Assembly (NCBI GenBank): GCA_016707205.1
Contig: JADJHZ010000002.1
Coordinates: 186,001 to 250,000 of the forward strand
Reading direction: 5' to 3'
Origin: Haliscomenobacter sp.
GTDB taxonomy: Bacteria > Bacteroidota > Bacteroidia > Chitinophagales > Saprospiraceae
Length of the DNA: 64,000 bases
Within the stretch, counting starts at the first letter, position 1; each line of letters begins with the position of its first letter. This document shows positions 45,732 to 55,066 of the stretch, one piece after another. The translations under genes and the position numbers were made by a program. The notes under the pieces were generated by a model that ran no database searches, was not told where the DNA came from, and worked only from the letters and a program-made list of their open reading frames with translations.

Positions 45732-45780
45732 AAAAGCCTGAAAACCGCACATTTCATCTGGTTTTCAGGCTTTTTTTTGT
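45732..45780 (+). terminator. Rho-independent terminator
   Basis: A perfect 15-bp stem AAAAGCCTGAAAACC (45732-45746) with GGTTTTCAGGCTTTT (45760-45774), loop 13 nt, then TTTTGTTTTT. It ends the mnmG transcript. Confidence 0.85.
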
Positions 45781-46160
45781 TTTTATTCGGAAATAAAACG
45801 CCTAACCTCTATACTTGTCATTCCTTTTTTATTTATCTTGCACTTGTCTTTGAGCGCATATCTCCTACATACCATTCCATTATTACTTCCTTGTCATTAT
45901 TCCATCTTGCGGATTGAGTAATCTGTTTGTATGCATGACGCAAATGGGGTTGGGAATTCCGACCCTTTCCAACGTCAGCATATCAGGTTACATGTGACGT
46001 AGCGGGCAGCCTCCCCCGGGTATGCCATTTTCCATTTTTATCTCCCTGGACTTGCGGCAGGGAATTGGTCCTCTTTGGCAGCGCCATCCAAAGAGGCTGG
46101 ATTTTATTGGCTTTTATTCCCGGAATCTCTTGTTTTTTTTTAAATAATGAACATAATCTC
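45781..46160. other. Intergenic region without a recognised gene
   Basis: About 380 AT-rich nt between the terminator and the transglycosylase gene. Short open frames here show no family features. No exact TAnnTTTG promoter box seen. Confidence 0.4.
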
Positions 46161-47279
46161 ATGAAAACGCAATTAGCCCAAAACTTTTGGCGGGAGGGAT
46201 TATGCTGGACCATTGCCGTAATAATAGCCAGTATTTCCTTCTCTCCCGATGCAGGCGCCTCTTCTTCCCTGCGCTTACGGATGACTCCCGGTTCTACGTC
46301 GGAACTTCTGTTATCCGCTGATTTGCCTGACAAAGACCCTCAGGTTCAAATCTATATTCAACGATTTCTCACCTTGGGTCGGGTGGAAACGGAACATGCG
46401 CTGGGCCGGGCGCAGTACTATTTCCCCATGATTGAGCCTTACCTTCAGGAGGCCCACCTTCCCAATGCCTTGAAATACCTCCCGCTGGTGGAGTCCACCT
46501 TGTTGCCGGGGGTGACCTCGCCTTCGGGAGCCGCCGGCATCTGGCAAATCATGCCCAGTACGGCCGATTATTTTGGATTGAAAATTACCCCTGCGCTGGA
46601 CGAGCGCCGGGATCCCCACCGCTCTACCCAAGCTGCGGTAAGCTTATTGGCCATGCTGCACGATCAGTTTTGCGACTGGCATTTGGCGCTGGCAGCTTAT
46701 AATTGCGGGCCGGGAAGAGTACGCAAAGCGATCCGGAAGGCAGGTACCCGGAATTACGATCAACTGAAGGCATTCCTTCCGCTTCAGACCCGAAACTACA
46801 TCTCCAAGTTTGTCGCTATGGCTTATGTTGCCAATCATTATGACCAATACGGCCTGACCCCAAAGTACCCCGCCGATTTGTCGGGGCCCACCCAAGTCCT
46901 CGCTATCGAAGGCGCATTAAACCTGGAAGAGCTCGCTCAGCAAAGCGGCGCTCCATTAAAAACGCTTAGAAAACTGAATCCTTCCTATCTTTCGAATCAG
47001 TTACCCCCTTTAAAAGACCAAGGGCGCTACCTCGTGTACCTTCCGCAGGAAGACGTTAAAAACTATTATATTTCTTTGGGGAAGGAAGAGGCGCTTCAAC
47101 AGGCCGATCACTCCCAATATTTGGGCCCTCCCCTGACAGCCGCTTCCTTACCCACGTTTACCCCGCCTTCGGTAATCGGCACAGGCTATCACCAACCCGA
47201 TTTGCCGGCGTCTCCGAAAAGGCCCAGGACCCTGTTCTCCAAATATTTTATCCGCCGGTGGCCGAATGGCCTGGCGTAG
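46161..47279 (+). CDS. Membrane-bound lytic murein transglycosylase (MltD-like, SLT + LysM)
   Basis: 372 residues from the ATG at 46161, with a signal-like N-terminus (GLCWTIAVIIASISFSPDAGA). The SLT domain has the catalytic Glu in LPLVESTLLPGVTSPSGAAGIWQIMP (shown as parts: LVESTL, SGAAGIWQIMP), and LALAAYNCGPGRVRKAI. A single LysM-like segment follows at about 255-305 (LNLEELAQQSGAPLKTLRKLNP). It cleaves peptidoglycan glycan strands to form 1,6-anhydro-MurNAc ends. An upstream in-frame ATG at 46065 is less likely because it adds a second hydrophobic stretch before the signal peptide. Confidence 0.88.
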   Translation: MKTQLAQNFWREGLCWTIAVIIASISFSPDAGASSSLRLRMTPGSTSELLLSADLPDKDPQVQIYIQRFLTLGRVETEHALGRAQYYFPMIEPYLQEAHLPNALKYLPLVESTLLPGVTSPSGAAGIWQIMPSTADYFGLKITPALDERRDPHRSTQAAVSLLAMLHDQFCDWHLALAAYNCGPGRVRKAIRKAGTRNYDQLKAFLPLQTRNYISKFVAMAYVANHYDQYGLTPKYPADLSGPTQVLAIEGALNLEELAQQSGAPLKTLRKLNPSYLSNQLPPLKDQGRYLVYLPQEDVKNYYISLGKEEALQQADHSQYLGPPLTAASLPTFTPPSVIGTGYHQPDLPASPKRPRTLFSKYFIRRWPNGLA

Positions 47280-47296
47280 AAGGGAAAAATGTGCTC

Positions 47297-47788
47297 TTAA
47301 TCCCGATTATAGGAAGCCTCGTCATCTTTCAGTGGGAGGTTGCGGCGAAACGCGCAGCCGAGGTCCATCTGGGATTCCGTTTTCTGAACCCCCTTAATGT
47401 GATCAATTTTTTCGTAGAGTAGCTTTCTCAGGTGGTCGCTGCTTTTTGCCACGATCCGGATATAAAGGGTGTAGGTCCCGGTAACATAGTAACATTCCGT
47501 CACTTCGGGGATCTTTTTAAGCGCCTCGATGATCTGTCCGGAATCCGAATCTTCCCGAAGCACTAATCCGGTGAAGGCGCTCCATTCATACCCCAGTTTT
47601 TTCTCATCCAGCACAATGCTCATTTTTTCGAGCACGCCGATTTGCCTCAGGCGGGTTACGCGTTGATGCACCATCGTATTGGAAATACCCAAATCGGATG
47701 CGATCTGGGAAAACGCTTTACGGGAATCCCGGTCCAGTTCCCGAAGGATGAGCCGGTCATAATAATCGAGCAAGTCGTTGTTTGGCAT
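47297..47788 (-). CDS. Lrp/AsnC-family transcriptional regulator
   Basis: 163 residues: an N-terminal helix-turn-helix (DRLILRELDRDSRKAFSQIASDLGISNTMVHQRVTRL region, residues 11-47) and a C-terminal RAM ligand-binding beta-alpha-beta domain (residues 65-145, VTECYYVTGTYTLYIRIVAKS). Such factors respond to amino acids and form octamers. Convergent with the transglycosylase gene, 17 nt apart. Targets unknown. Confidence 0.93.
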   Translation of the reverse strand: MPNNDLLDYYDRLILRELDRDSRKAFSQIASDLGISNTMVHQRVTRLRQIGVLEKMSIVLDEKKLGYEWSAFTGLVLREDSDSGQIIEALKKIPEVTECYYVTGTYTLYIRIVAKSSDHLRKLLYEKIDHIKGVQKTESQMDLGCAFRRNLPLKDDEASYNRD

Positions 47789-48000
47789 ATAGGCAAAAGA
47801 GAAATAAGGCTTCTAAAATAGCAATTGTTTTCTTTGTGCAATTACCTGTTTTAGTCTCGGATTTCATGACTCCCTGGATTTCGCGCGACGGTATCATGCT
47901 GTGTATCCTGCTGGACGCGCTGAGTCCTGTTCCTGGTACCTCCTACAAAGGCCTGATTGATGCAATGGGCTTTGTGAGGCGTAAGGGAGGCCTGAGGGAA
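47789..48000. other. Upstream region of the Lrp-type gene
   Basis: 212 nt between two minus-strand genes. It must hold the Lrp-type gene promoter and the end of the TetR transcript, but I see neither an exact promoter box nor a convincing hairpin. Confidence 0.35.
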
Positions 48001-48606
48001 TCAGAGGTAGGGGATTAACGCTGTTTTCCCTTGCCCGGTGGTATAGGGAAGGAGGATTCGGGCAACTAGCCCAAGGTAGTGCCGAATTTGCTCCTGAATA
48101 GAAAGCTGGCGGTACGATACCGTTGCCTCAGAGATCCAAAACCTGGCGATCAATGCCAGAGAAGACACTAAAAAGGTCAGGTCGTTTTCAGAGGCAAGCA
48201 AAATTTGGTCATTTTTCTGCAAAGAAAGCAGGTTAGCGCGAAGGGCAGCATTCCGTGTTGCTTCCGTCTCCCCATAGCGCTTGGCCATGATCGGATTTTG
48301 TTCGAGCAAATGAACGAAGCTCAGCAGAATACAGCGGTAGCGGGTTTGGTTTTCAAAGGTCTTCTCCAACATCTCCATGAAACCAGTCATATCCAGACGG
48401 TCTACCTTTCGGATGGTATTGGAATTTAATTCACCCAAGTCAAGCGATAATTGGTTCACCAAATGGTCTTTTGTCGGAAAGTAATAGGTGATGTTACTCA
48501 CCCGGATGCCTAAATGAGCTGCCAATTCCCTTAAGCCCACGTATTCAATTCCGTGTTCGTTGAACAGTTCCAACGCCTTGGAAACGATGCGTTCTTTTGT
48601 TTTCAT
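48001..48606 (-). CDS. TetR-family transcriptional repressor
   Basis: 201 residues from the ATG at 48606 (MKTKERIVSKALELFNEHG). The N-terminal helix-turn-helix is YVGLRELAAHLGIRVSNITYYFPTKDHLV, residues about 23-51, in parts typical of TetR proteins. The C-terminal ligand/dimerisation domain is not recognisable beyond being helical. It is divergent from a cupin gene, and a perfect 11-bp inverted repeat lies between them and overlaps the promoter motifs, so autoregulation and repression of the cupin gene are likely. The inducer is unknown. Confidence 0.88.
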   Translation of the reverse strand: MKTKERIVSKALELFNEHGIEYVGLRELAAHLGIRVSNITYYFPTKDHLVNQLSLDLGELNSNTIRKVDRLDMTGFMEMLEKTFENQTRYRCILLSFVHLLEQNPIMAKRYGETEATRNAALRANLLSLQKNDQILLASENDLTFLVSSLALIARFWISEATVSYRQLSIQEQIRHYLGLVARILLPYTTGQGKTALIPYL

Positions 48607-48609
48607 AAA

Positions 48610-48632
48610 AAATTTGGACAATGTCCAAATTT
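48610..48632. promoter_or_regulatory. Perfect palindromic operator (11-1-11) for the TetR repressor
   Basis: AAATTTGGACA, A, TGTCCAAATTT: perfect inverted repeat centred on 48621, only 4 nt upstream of the TetR start codon. It contains the -33 TTTG of the cupin promoter and most of the -7 box of the TetR promoter, as expected for an autoregulatory operator. Confidence 0.8.
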
Positions 48633-48643
48633 AGATAATTTTG
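48613..48643 (+). promoter_or_regulatory. Promoter of the cupin gene (TTTG-N19-TAATTTTG)
   Basis: TTTG at 48613-48616 and TAATTTTG at 48636-48643 with a 19-nt spacer, 17 nt before the cupin ATG at 48660. The -33 box is inside the palindromic operator. Confidence 0.7.
48626..48633 (-). promoter_or_regulatory. -7 element TAAATTTG of the TetR gene
   Basis: On the minus strand this reads TAAATTTG, 20 nt before the TetR start. It overlaps the right arm of the operator. No clear -33 TTG. Confidence 0.6.
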
Positions 48644-48659
48644 CTTAAAATCCACCACA

Positions 48660-49211
48660 ATGAAAATAGAACTTCCTCACACCATTGAGAATTGCGTTGG
48701 CGAAAAAATCAACTTTCGGAAAATCATTTCCGAACCCGCAGGGGGCAAGGTCCTACTCTACGCTTCCTGCGAACCTGGCTGCGGGCCGGCGATGCACGTC
48801 CATTTCAAGCAAGACGAATCGCTAACGGTCGTAAAAGGGAGAATGGGATTTCTGATTCTTGGCGAAGAACCCAAAGAAGCAGGAGTTGGGGAAACGGTCC
48901 TCTTCAAAAGAGGAACTCCGCATAAATTCTGGAGCGCCGGAACCGAGCCTTTGGAATGTGAAGGATGGATCCAGCCCGTAAACAGCGTAATTTACTACCT
49001 GTCCAAATTATACGCTGCCCAAAACAAATCCGGGAAAGGGCAGCCTGAAGCATTTGACTCGGCCTATTTGCTCCTGAGGTATAAAAGCGAGTACGATCTT
49101 CCGGAAATACCGGCCTTTGTCAAATCGGTCATCCTCCCGATAACCTATGCCATTGGCCGATTGACAGGGAAATACAAACACTTTGAAGGCGCGCCTGAAC
49201 CCTTGAAATAA
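48660..49211 (+). CDS. Cupin-domain protein
   Basis: 183 residues. The cupin barrel is seen in CGPAMHVHFKQDESLTVVKGRMGFLILG (conserved motif 1 with His-x-His-x-Glu) and GETVLFKRGTPHKFWSAG (motif 2 with PHKFW), metal-binding His/Glu residues being intact. A C-terminal extension with hydrophobic VILPITYAIGRLTGKYKHF may associate with membrane. Substrate unknown. It is divergent from the TetR gene and shares its operator, so it is probably the regulated target. Confidence 0.88.
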   Translation: MKIELPHTIENCVGEKINFRKIISEPAGGKVLLYASCEPGCGPAMHVHFKQDESLTVVKGRMGFLILGEEPKEAGVGETVLFKRGTPHKFWSAGTEPLECEGWIQPVNSVIYYLSKLYAAQNKSGKGQPEAFDSAYLLLRYKSEYDLPEIPAFVKSVILPITYAIGRLTGKYKHFEGAPEPLK

Positions 49212-49402
49212 GCAGCAACCCGGATTATTGACCCGCCGGCGCCCCATTTGTGACCGCCAAAAATACGCCTATCTCCTCCCACAGGGAGCGGCTGCCATCC
49301 CTAATGCGCATACCTTACCGTATGCAGAGTAGAAAGCTTTATGCTATGGTGCGCATAAAATTTCAAACGAACCCCTACCTTTAGTCTTCTAAAACTTAAG
49401 GC

Positions 49403-51028
49403 GTGAGGTATAATCTAAAAGAGTTTACCCCAAAACTGGTCACTCTGATCAAGGAGGGCATTGGGAAAGAACAGCTTTTCAAAGATATCAGTTCGGGGGT
49501 CATCGTAGGGATTGTGGCGCTGCCATTAGCTATTGCATTTGCTATAGCCTCCGGCGTTTCGCCGGAGAAAGGGCTGGTCACTGCGGTAGTTGGCGGTTTT
49601 TTGATCTCTGCATTAGGCGGAAGTAAGGTCCAGATCGGAGGCCCCACGGGAGCTTTTATCGTGATCGTTTACGGAATTGTTCAGCAATACGGCTTTAATG
49701 GCCTGGTCATTTCGACTTTCCTTGCGGGGTTCATTATTATCCTTTTGGGATTGGCACGTCTCGGGAATCTGTTAAAATTTATCCCGCATTCGCTGATTGT
49801 CGGGTTCACATCGGGTATTGCGATCATCATTTTCACATCTCAGATCAAAGATTTTCTGGGATTACAGACCGGCGCTTTGCCCGCCGGGTTTTTGGACAAA
49901 TGGAAAACGTTTTTTCAAAACATCCAGTCGGTCAATTTCTATGCGGTTGGGGTTGCCCTCGTCACGATTCTGGTCACACAGTATACCAAGAAAATCACGA
50001 CCCGGGTTCCTGGACCTTTCCTGGCTATCCTGGTTGGCACGTTGGGGGTTCTGGTTTTTCAACTTCCCGTGGAGACCATATCCTCCAAGTTTGGGCAAAT
50101 TTCCGGGGCTATTCCGGCGCCCAAATTACCCAAAGTAGATTTCGAAACCATTCAGCATTTGATCGAACCCGCGTTTGCCATCGCGTTGCTCGGAGCGATA
50201 GAAAGCCTGCTCTCGGCGGCCGTTGCCGATGGGATGATCGGCGGCAGGCACCGGTCGAATATGGAACTCGTCGCTCAGGGGATTGCCAATATCGCCTCGG
50301 CGCTGTTCGGAGGAATTCCCGCTACCGGCGCCATCGCCCGGACGGCGACCAACGTCAAGAATGGCGGCAGAACCCCGATTGCCGGGATTACCCATGCGGT
50401 TACGCTGCTCTTGATTATGCTGGTTTTCGCTCCTTATGCCAAATTGATCCCGTTGAGCTGCCTGGCAGGTATCCTGATCGTCGTAGCCTACAACATGGGC
50501 GAATGGCATTCTTTTGGCTCCGTCCTGCGGAGTAACCGGTATGACGCGCTCATTCTACTGACTACTTTTTTCTTAACCGTCTTTTTCGATCTGGTTATTG
50601 CCATTGAAATTGGCGTAGTCTTGTCTTCTTTTGTGTTCATGAAGCGGATGTCGGATATCGCCCAATTTAATATTCTTGAAGATTCCGGGGAACAGGCTCA
50701 ATCCGAAGAATCTCCCGCATTGCCCCCGGGCGTTCTGATATACGAGATCAATAGCCCCTTATTCTTTGGGGTAGCCCAGCGGTTCCAGGAAACGCTGTCC
50801 GAAATCAACGTGAAGCCCAAAAAGATCATCATCCGGATGCGCTTCGTCCCCTTCATCGACGCCACCGGGATTTACCGGCTTAAAGAACTCATTCACTCCT
50901 ACCAGAACCGGAATATTGATGTGGTTATCAGCGAACCCGGTAAAGAAGTGCTTCGAACGATCCTATCCAATGAAATCATTCACCGGTCAAAAATTGCGGG
51001 TGACATTGAATCGGCTATTCAAAAATAG
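49403..51028 (+). CDS. SulP-family anion transporter with STAS domain
   Basis: 541 residues starting at a GTG codon at 49403 (reads MRYNLKEF). A Sulfate_transp domain of about 10-12 helices starts with GIVALPLAIAFAIASGVSPEKGL and VGGFLISALGGSKVQIGGPTGAF (parts); the NGGRTPIAG-like and FGGIPATGAIARTATN segments are typical. A STAS domain closes the protein (about 425-541; FVPFIDATGIYRLKEL). It carries sulfate, bicarbonate or another anion; the substrate is not decidable. No promoter box matches exactly; TACCTTTA at 49376 is one base off. Confidence 0.93.
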   Translation: MRYNLKEFTPKLVTLIKEGIGKEQLFKDISSGVIVGIVALPLAIAFAIASGVSPEKGLVTAVVGGFLISALGGSKVQIGGPTGAFIVIVYGIVQQYGFNGLVISTFLAGFIIILLGLARLGNLLKFIPHSLIVGFTSGIAIIIFTSQIKDFLGLQTGALPAGFLDKWKTFFQNIQSVNFYAVGVALVTILVTQYTKKITTRVPGPFLAILVGTLGVLVFQLPVETISSKFGQISGAIPAPKLPKVDFETIQHLIEPAFAIALLGAIESLLSAAVADGMIGGRHRSNMELVAQGIANIASALFGGIPATGAIARTATNVKNGGRTPIAGITHAVTLLLIMLVFAPYAKLIPLSCLAGILIVVAYNMGEWHSFGSVLRSNRYDALILLTTFFLTVFFDLVIAIEIGVVLSSFVFMKRMSDIAQFNILEDSGEQAQSEESPALPPGVLIYEINSPLFFGVAQRFQETLSEINVKPKKIIIRMRFVPFIDATGIYRLKELIHSYQNRNIDVVISEPGKEVLRTILSNEIIHRSKIAGDIESAIQK

Positions 51029-51103
51029 GTTGCAATTTTACCGAGAAGCGCCTTCCGAAAAGGCTTTTGATATCGCTTCTGCCCGTAAAAATCTATCTGT
51101 TCC

Positions 51104-52036
51104 ATGGCCATTGCTATCCTAATCCCTGACCGCGACGTGAATTCCCTCCGGGACCAGTTGAACCGGCATCTTCCCGCCGGTACAGCGGTTTGGATTTACC
51201 CGGAAATTCCGAACCCCGAAGACGTTACCATGGCGGTTGTCTGGAAGCACCCGCCGGGCAGTCTGTCGCAATTTCCCAACCTGAAGCTGGTACAATCTTT
51301 TGGGGCCGGGGTTGAGCATTTGCTCCTCGACCCGGAGCTACCGGAAGGCGTTCCGCTGGCGCGGATTGTAGATGACGCGCTCACCCTGTCTATGCGCAAC
51401 TACGTGGGCATGGCGGTTCTGGCGATCCACAAGCGGCTGGACGTTTATCTGGAAAACCAACGCCGGAAGGTGTGGGAGCAACCCCACCCGGTCGAATGGC
51501 CGGTGCGCGTTGGCATATTGGGCATGGGGGAATTGGGCGCCGCGTCTGCCCAGTTTCTGGCGGGAATGGGGTTTGAGGTTTGGGGATACAGCCAGCAGCG
51601 CAAAACCCTTCCCGGCGTGACCTGCCTGAGTCCCCAGGAAGCTTCGTTGGCCGAATTCGCCGGGATGATCAACGTCCTGGTTTGCCTCCTGCCGTTAACC
51701 CCCCAAACCGAAGGCATCCTGAACGATTCCCTCTTCCGGAGCATGCCCAAAGGCAGCTACCTGATCAATGCCGCCCGGGGAGGGCACCTCGTCGAAGCAG
51801 ATCTGCTGCGGGTTCTGGACGAAGGGTGGTTTGAGGGCGCCTTCCTCGATGTGTTCCGGGAAGAACCCCTCCCTGCATCGCATCCCTTCTGGGAGCACCC
51901 AAAGATCTTCCTCACCCCGCACAGCGCCAGTGTCACCAACCCGGATTCCGCTTCCAAACTGGTGGCGGAAAACTACCGGCGGGTCATGGCCGGGCAGGGC
52001 CCCCTACATCGGGTGGAGGCGGAAAAGGGGTATTAA
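51104..52036 (+). CDS. D-2-hydroxyacid dehydrogenase (GhrA-like glyoxylate/hydroxypyruvate reductase)
   Basis: 310 residues of the D-isomer 2-hydroxyacid dehydrogenase family. The NAD(P)-binding motif is VRVGILGMGELGAASAQFLAGMG; the catalytic Arg, Glu and His appear in INAARGGHLVEADLL, FREEPLPASHPFW and LTPHSASVT. The length and lack of long insertions match GhrA-type reductases acting on glyoxylate and hydroxypyruvate. Interestingly, a broken alanine-glyoxylate-type aminotransferase gene lies about 16 kb away. Followed by a terminator that also serves ppdK. Confidence 0.9.
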   Translation: MAIAILIPDRDVNSLRDQLNRHLPAGTAVWIYPEIPNPEDVTMAVVWKHPPGSLSQFPNLKLVQSFGAGVEHLLLDPELPEGVPLARIVDDALTLSMRNYVGMAVLAIHKRLDVYLENQRRKVWEQPHPVEWPVRVGILGMGELGAASAQFLAGMGFEVWGYSQQRKTLPGVTCLSPQEASLAEFAGMINVLVCLLPLTPQTEGILNDSLFRSMPKGSYLINAARGGHLVEADLLRVLDEGWFEGAFLDVFREEPLPASHPFWEHPKIFLTPHSASVTNPDSASKLVAENYRRVMAGQGPLHRVEAEKGY

Positions 52037-52039
52037 AAG

Positions 52040-52075
52040 AAAAAGGCCCAAACGCTTGCGCGTTCAGGCCTTTTT
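52040..52075. terminator. Bidirectional terminator between the dehydrogenase and ppdK
   Basis: AAAAAGGCCCAAACGC (52040-52055) pairs with GCGTTCAGGCCTTTTT (52060-52075) with two mismatches and a short loop, with A-rich and T-rich flanks for both strands. It separates two convergent genes. Confidence 0.85.
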
Positions 52076-52098
52076 ACTCATTAAACCCTTTAAACTCT

Positions 52099-54855
52099 TT
52101 AGTTTTTCGCTTTGCCTTCGATCGCTGCCTGAGCGGCTGCCAAGCGGGCGATCGGCACCCGGAACGGGGAGCAGCTGACGTAGTTCATTCCGATGCGGTG
52201 GCAGAATTTGACACTTTCGGGGTCGCCGCCGTGTTCGCCGCAGATCCCTATTTCCAGCTCGGGCCGGGTGCTGCGTCCGCGGTCGATACCGATGCGGATT
52301 AATTCGCCGACACCTTCCTGATCGATGGTCTGGAACGGATCGTCGTGCAGCAGTTTCTGGTCGAGATAGATGGGCAGGAATCCGCCGATGTCGTCCCGGC
52401 TGAAGCCGAAGCTCATCTGGGTGAGGTCGTTGGTGCCAAAGCTGAAGAACTCGGCGACTTCGGCCATGTGGTTGGCTTTCAATGCAGCCCGAGGAATCTC
52501 GATCATAGTGCCGTACAGGAAAGGAATCTCCTTAAGGCCGAAGTGGGCTTTGGCCCCTTCGTATACCTTATCGACCAGCGCTTTCTGGTGTTTCAACTCG
52601 TTCACGGTGCAGGTTACGGGGATCATGATCTCGGGGAACGGCTTCTTGCCGTCGAGAATCAATTCGGCCGCCGCGCTGAGGATAGCGCGTACCTGCGTTT
52701 CGGTGATCTCCGGATAGCTAACGCCCAAGCGGACCCCGCGGTGACCGAGCATCGGGTTGTTTTCGTGGAGTTCCAGAACCCGGCGTTTGAGCACGCTCAT
52801 CCGGATGCCCAGTTCCTTAGCCAGTTGCTGCAGTTTGTCTTTGTCGTGCGGAACGAACTCATGGAGCGGCGGGTCGAGGAGACGGATGGTGACGGGGAAG
52901 CCATCCATGACTTCCAGCGTAGCTTTGATGTCCTTTTTAACAAAAGTATACAGCTCCTCCAGTGCGTGGCGGCGTTCTTCCTCCGTTTTGCTCACGATCA
53001 TTTTCCGGAGCCGGAAGAGCGGGTCGTCGCTGCCTTCGCCGTAGAACATGTGCTCGGTGCGGAACAACCCAATCCCTTCTGCACCGAAAGAAATGGCCTG
53101 TTTGGCATCTTTTGGCGTATCGGCATTTGCCCGGACGTGGAGGGTTTTTGTTTTATTGACCAATTCCATCAACTTGCCGTAGGACTTGTTCTGGTTCAGG
53201 TCGATGCTGGTGAGTTTCATCTCGCCGTTGAAAACCAGGCCTTTGGTTCCGTTCAGCGTGATCCAGTCGCCTTCGTGCACCACCGTTCCGTCTTTGGCGC
53301 GGAAGGATTTGTGATCGTCGGCAATATAAATTTCGTTACAGCCCACGATGCAGCATTTCCCCCAACCCCGGGCCACGAGTGCCGCGTGAGACGTCATCCC
53401 GCCCTTGGTGGTCAGGATAGCCTGAGATTTATGCATGCCGTCGACATCCTCCGGAGAGGTCTCTTCGCGCACGAGGATGACTTTTTCTCCTTTAGCCGCC
53501 CATTCGACGGCCTCAATGGAGGTGAATACCACCCGCCCTTTAGCGCCGCCAGGGCCTGCGGGCAAGCCCTTGGCAATCGGAGCATGGATCAGTTCTTCCT
53601 TGGGATCTACCATGGGGAGAAGCAGTTCCACCAGTTGGGTGGGCGCCACGCGCATCAGCGCGGTATCGGAGTCGATAATTCCTTCTTCAAACATCTCGGC
53701 GGCCATCCGGACGGCCGCTACCCCGTTGCGCTTCCCTACCCGGCACTGAAGCATGTACAGCTTGCCTTTTTCAATGGTGAACTCAATGTCCTGCATGTCC
53801 TTGTAATGGCCTTCAAGGCGCTTCTGATAGCCGTCAAGCTCTTGGTACAGGGTGGGCATAAGTTGCTCCAGGGAAGGCAAATGCCGGCTTTGATCGTTTT
53901 TAGAGTATTCATTGACCGGGGCGGGGGTGCGGATACCTGCCACCACGTCTTCGCCCTGCGCATTGACGAGGAATTCGCCATAGAACTCGTTTTCGCCGGT
54001 GCCCGGGTTGCGGGTGAAGGCTACGCCCGTGGCGCTGTCGTCGCCCATGTTGCCAAACACCATGGCCTGAACGTTGACTGCCGTTCCCCACTCATCGGGA
54101 ATTTTTTCAATACGGCGATATTCGAAGGCGCGTTTGCCATTCCAGGAGGCAAAGACGGCGCTGACGCTACCCCAGAGCTGTTCCATCGGGTCTTCGGGGA
54201 AGGGTTGGCCGAGGTTGGTCTTGATGGTTTCTTTGAAATCCATGACCAGTTTTTTCAGCTCTTCCACCGTCAGCTCGGTGTCGTTGGAATATCCTCTCTG
54301 GTGCTTGACGTGCTCCAGCTTTTCATCCAGCACCTTGCGGATTCCTTTGCCGTTTTTGGGTTCAATGCCTCCGGCTTTTTCCATGACCACATCGGCGTAC
54401 ATCATGATCAGGCGGCGGTAGGCATCGTATGCGAATCGAGGGTTATTTGTTTGGGCAATGAGGCCCTCTATGGTTTTTTCGGTCAGACCGATATTCAGCA
54501 CCGTTTCCATCATGCCGGGCATGGAACGGCGGGCGCCGGAGCGCACGGATACGAGCAGCGGATCCTTTTCGTCCCCAAATTTTTTACCCACCAGTTGTTC
54601 AACCTCTTCCAGGGCTTCGTTTACCTGTACTTTGAGTTCGTTGGGATAGGTTCGCCCATGGTCATAGTAATAGGTACATACAGCCGTAGTGATGGTAAAC
54701 CCCGGAGGAACGGGGAGCAGCAGATTGGGGTGCCCGGCCATCTCGGCCAGGTTCGCGCCCTTACCGCCCAAGAGGTTTTTCATCGATTCATTCCCGTCAG
54801 CTTTCCCTCCTCCGAAGGAGTAGACGAACTTAGTTGTTGGTGTTGGTATTCCCAT
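52099..54855 (-). CDS. ppdK: Pyruvate, phosphate dikinase
   Basis: 918 residues, the usual length of PPDK. The ATP-grasp N-terminal domain opens with VYSFGGGKADGNESMKNLLGGKGANLAEM (parts) and PVPPGFTITT. The phosphohistidine domain has KGGMTSHAALVARGWGKCCIVG with the catalytic His, and the C-terminal PEP-binding barrel shows GLFRTEHMFYG and FGTNDLTQMSFGFSRDDIGGFLP with GICGEHGGDP. It interconverts pyruvate, ATP and phosphate with PEP, AMP and pyrophosphate, usable in glycolysis or gluconeogenesis. Long open frames on the opposite strand are codon-bias shadows. Confidence 0.97.
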   Translation of the reverse strand: MGIPTPTTKFVYSFGGGKADGNESMKNLLGGKGANLAEMAGHPNLLLPVPPGFTITTAVCTYYYDHGRTYPNELKVQVNEALEEVEQLVGKKFGDEKDPLLVSVRSGARRSMPGMMETVLNIGLTEKTIEGLIAQTNNPRFAYDAYRRLIMMYADVVMEKAGGIEPKNGKGIRKVLDEKLEHVKHQRGYSNDTELTVEELKKLVMDFKETIKTNLGQPFPEDPMEQLWGSVSAVFASWNGKRAFEYRRIEKIPDEWGTAVNVQAMVFGNMGDDSATGVAFTRNPGTGENEFYGEFLVNAQGEDVVAGIRTPAPVNEYSKNDQSRHLPSLEQLMPTLYQELDGYQKRLEGHYKDMQDIEFTIEKGKLYMLQCRVGKRNGVAAVRMAAEMFEEGIIDSDTALMRVAPTQLVELLLPMVDPKEELIHAPIAKGLPAGPGGAKGRVVFTSIEAVEWAAKGEKVILVREETSPEDVDGMHKSQAILTTKGGMTSHAALVARGWGKCCIVGCNEIYIADDHKSFRAKDGTVVHEGDWITLNGTKGLVFNGEMKLTSIDLNQNKSYGKLMELVNKTKTLHVRANADTPKDAKQAISFGAEGIGLFRTEHMFYGEGSDDPLFRLRKMIVSKTEEERRHALEELYTFVKKDIKATLEVMDGFPVTIRLLDPPLHEFVPHDKDKLQQLAKELGIRMSVLKRRVLELHENNPMLGHRGVRLGVSYPEITETQVRAILSAAAELILDGKKPFPEIMIPVTCTVNELKHQKALVDKVYEGAKAHFGLKEIPFLYGTMIEIPRAALKANHMAEVAEFFSFGTNDLTQMSFGFSRDDIGGFLPIYLDQKLLHDDPFQTIDQEGVGELIRIGIDRGRSTRPELEIGICGEHGGDPESVKFCHRIGMNYVSCSPFRVPIARLAAAQAAIEGKAKN

Positions 54856-55066
54856 GGCGAATAAAATTTTTCCCGAAGTTAGGCCGGGAAAAAATAGAGG
54901 AACATGCCATTTGTCAGTGAAAGAGAATGATCTGTGTCACCCTGAAAGCTTGAAAGGACCACCTGCATTCCTTGTGAAAAACATATACAGCGTCCCCCCC
55001 GTTGTATTCATCGAAAAAATTAGCCTTTTTGCTTGGCTGCCCCACAATTTGCCCTACAAAAAAACG

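Noticed and set aside
45675..45917. An 80-codon frame rich in Phe, Ile and Ser
   Set aside because: It covers a terminator and AT-rich spacer, and has no family features or ribosome-binding site.
47782..48018. A 78-codon frame between the Lrp-type and TetR genes
   Set aside because: It reads through the Lrp-type promoter region and the end of the TetR gene, with no recognisable features.
52345..54864. An 839-codon open frame antisense to ppdK
   Set aside because: The ppdK frame has complete family motifs; the antisense frame arises from its codon bias and shows no family features.
54854..55066. An N-terminal extension of the small lipoprotein starting at 54854
   Set aside because: It would overlap the ppdK start and hide the clear lipoprotein signal peptide that begins at 55067.
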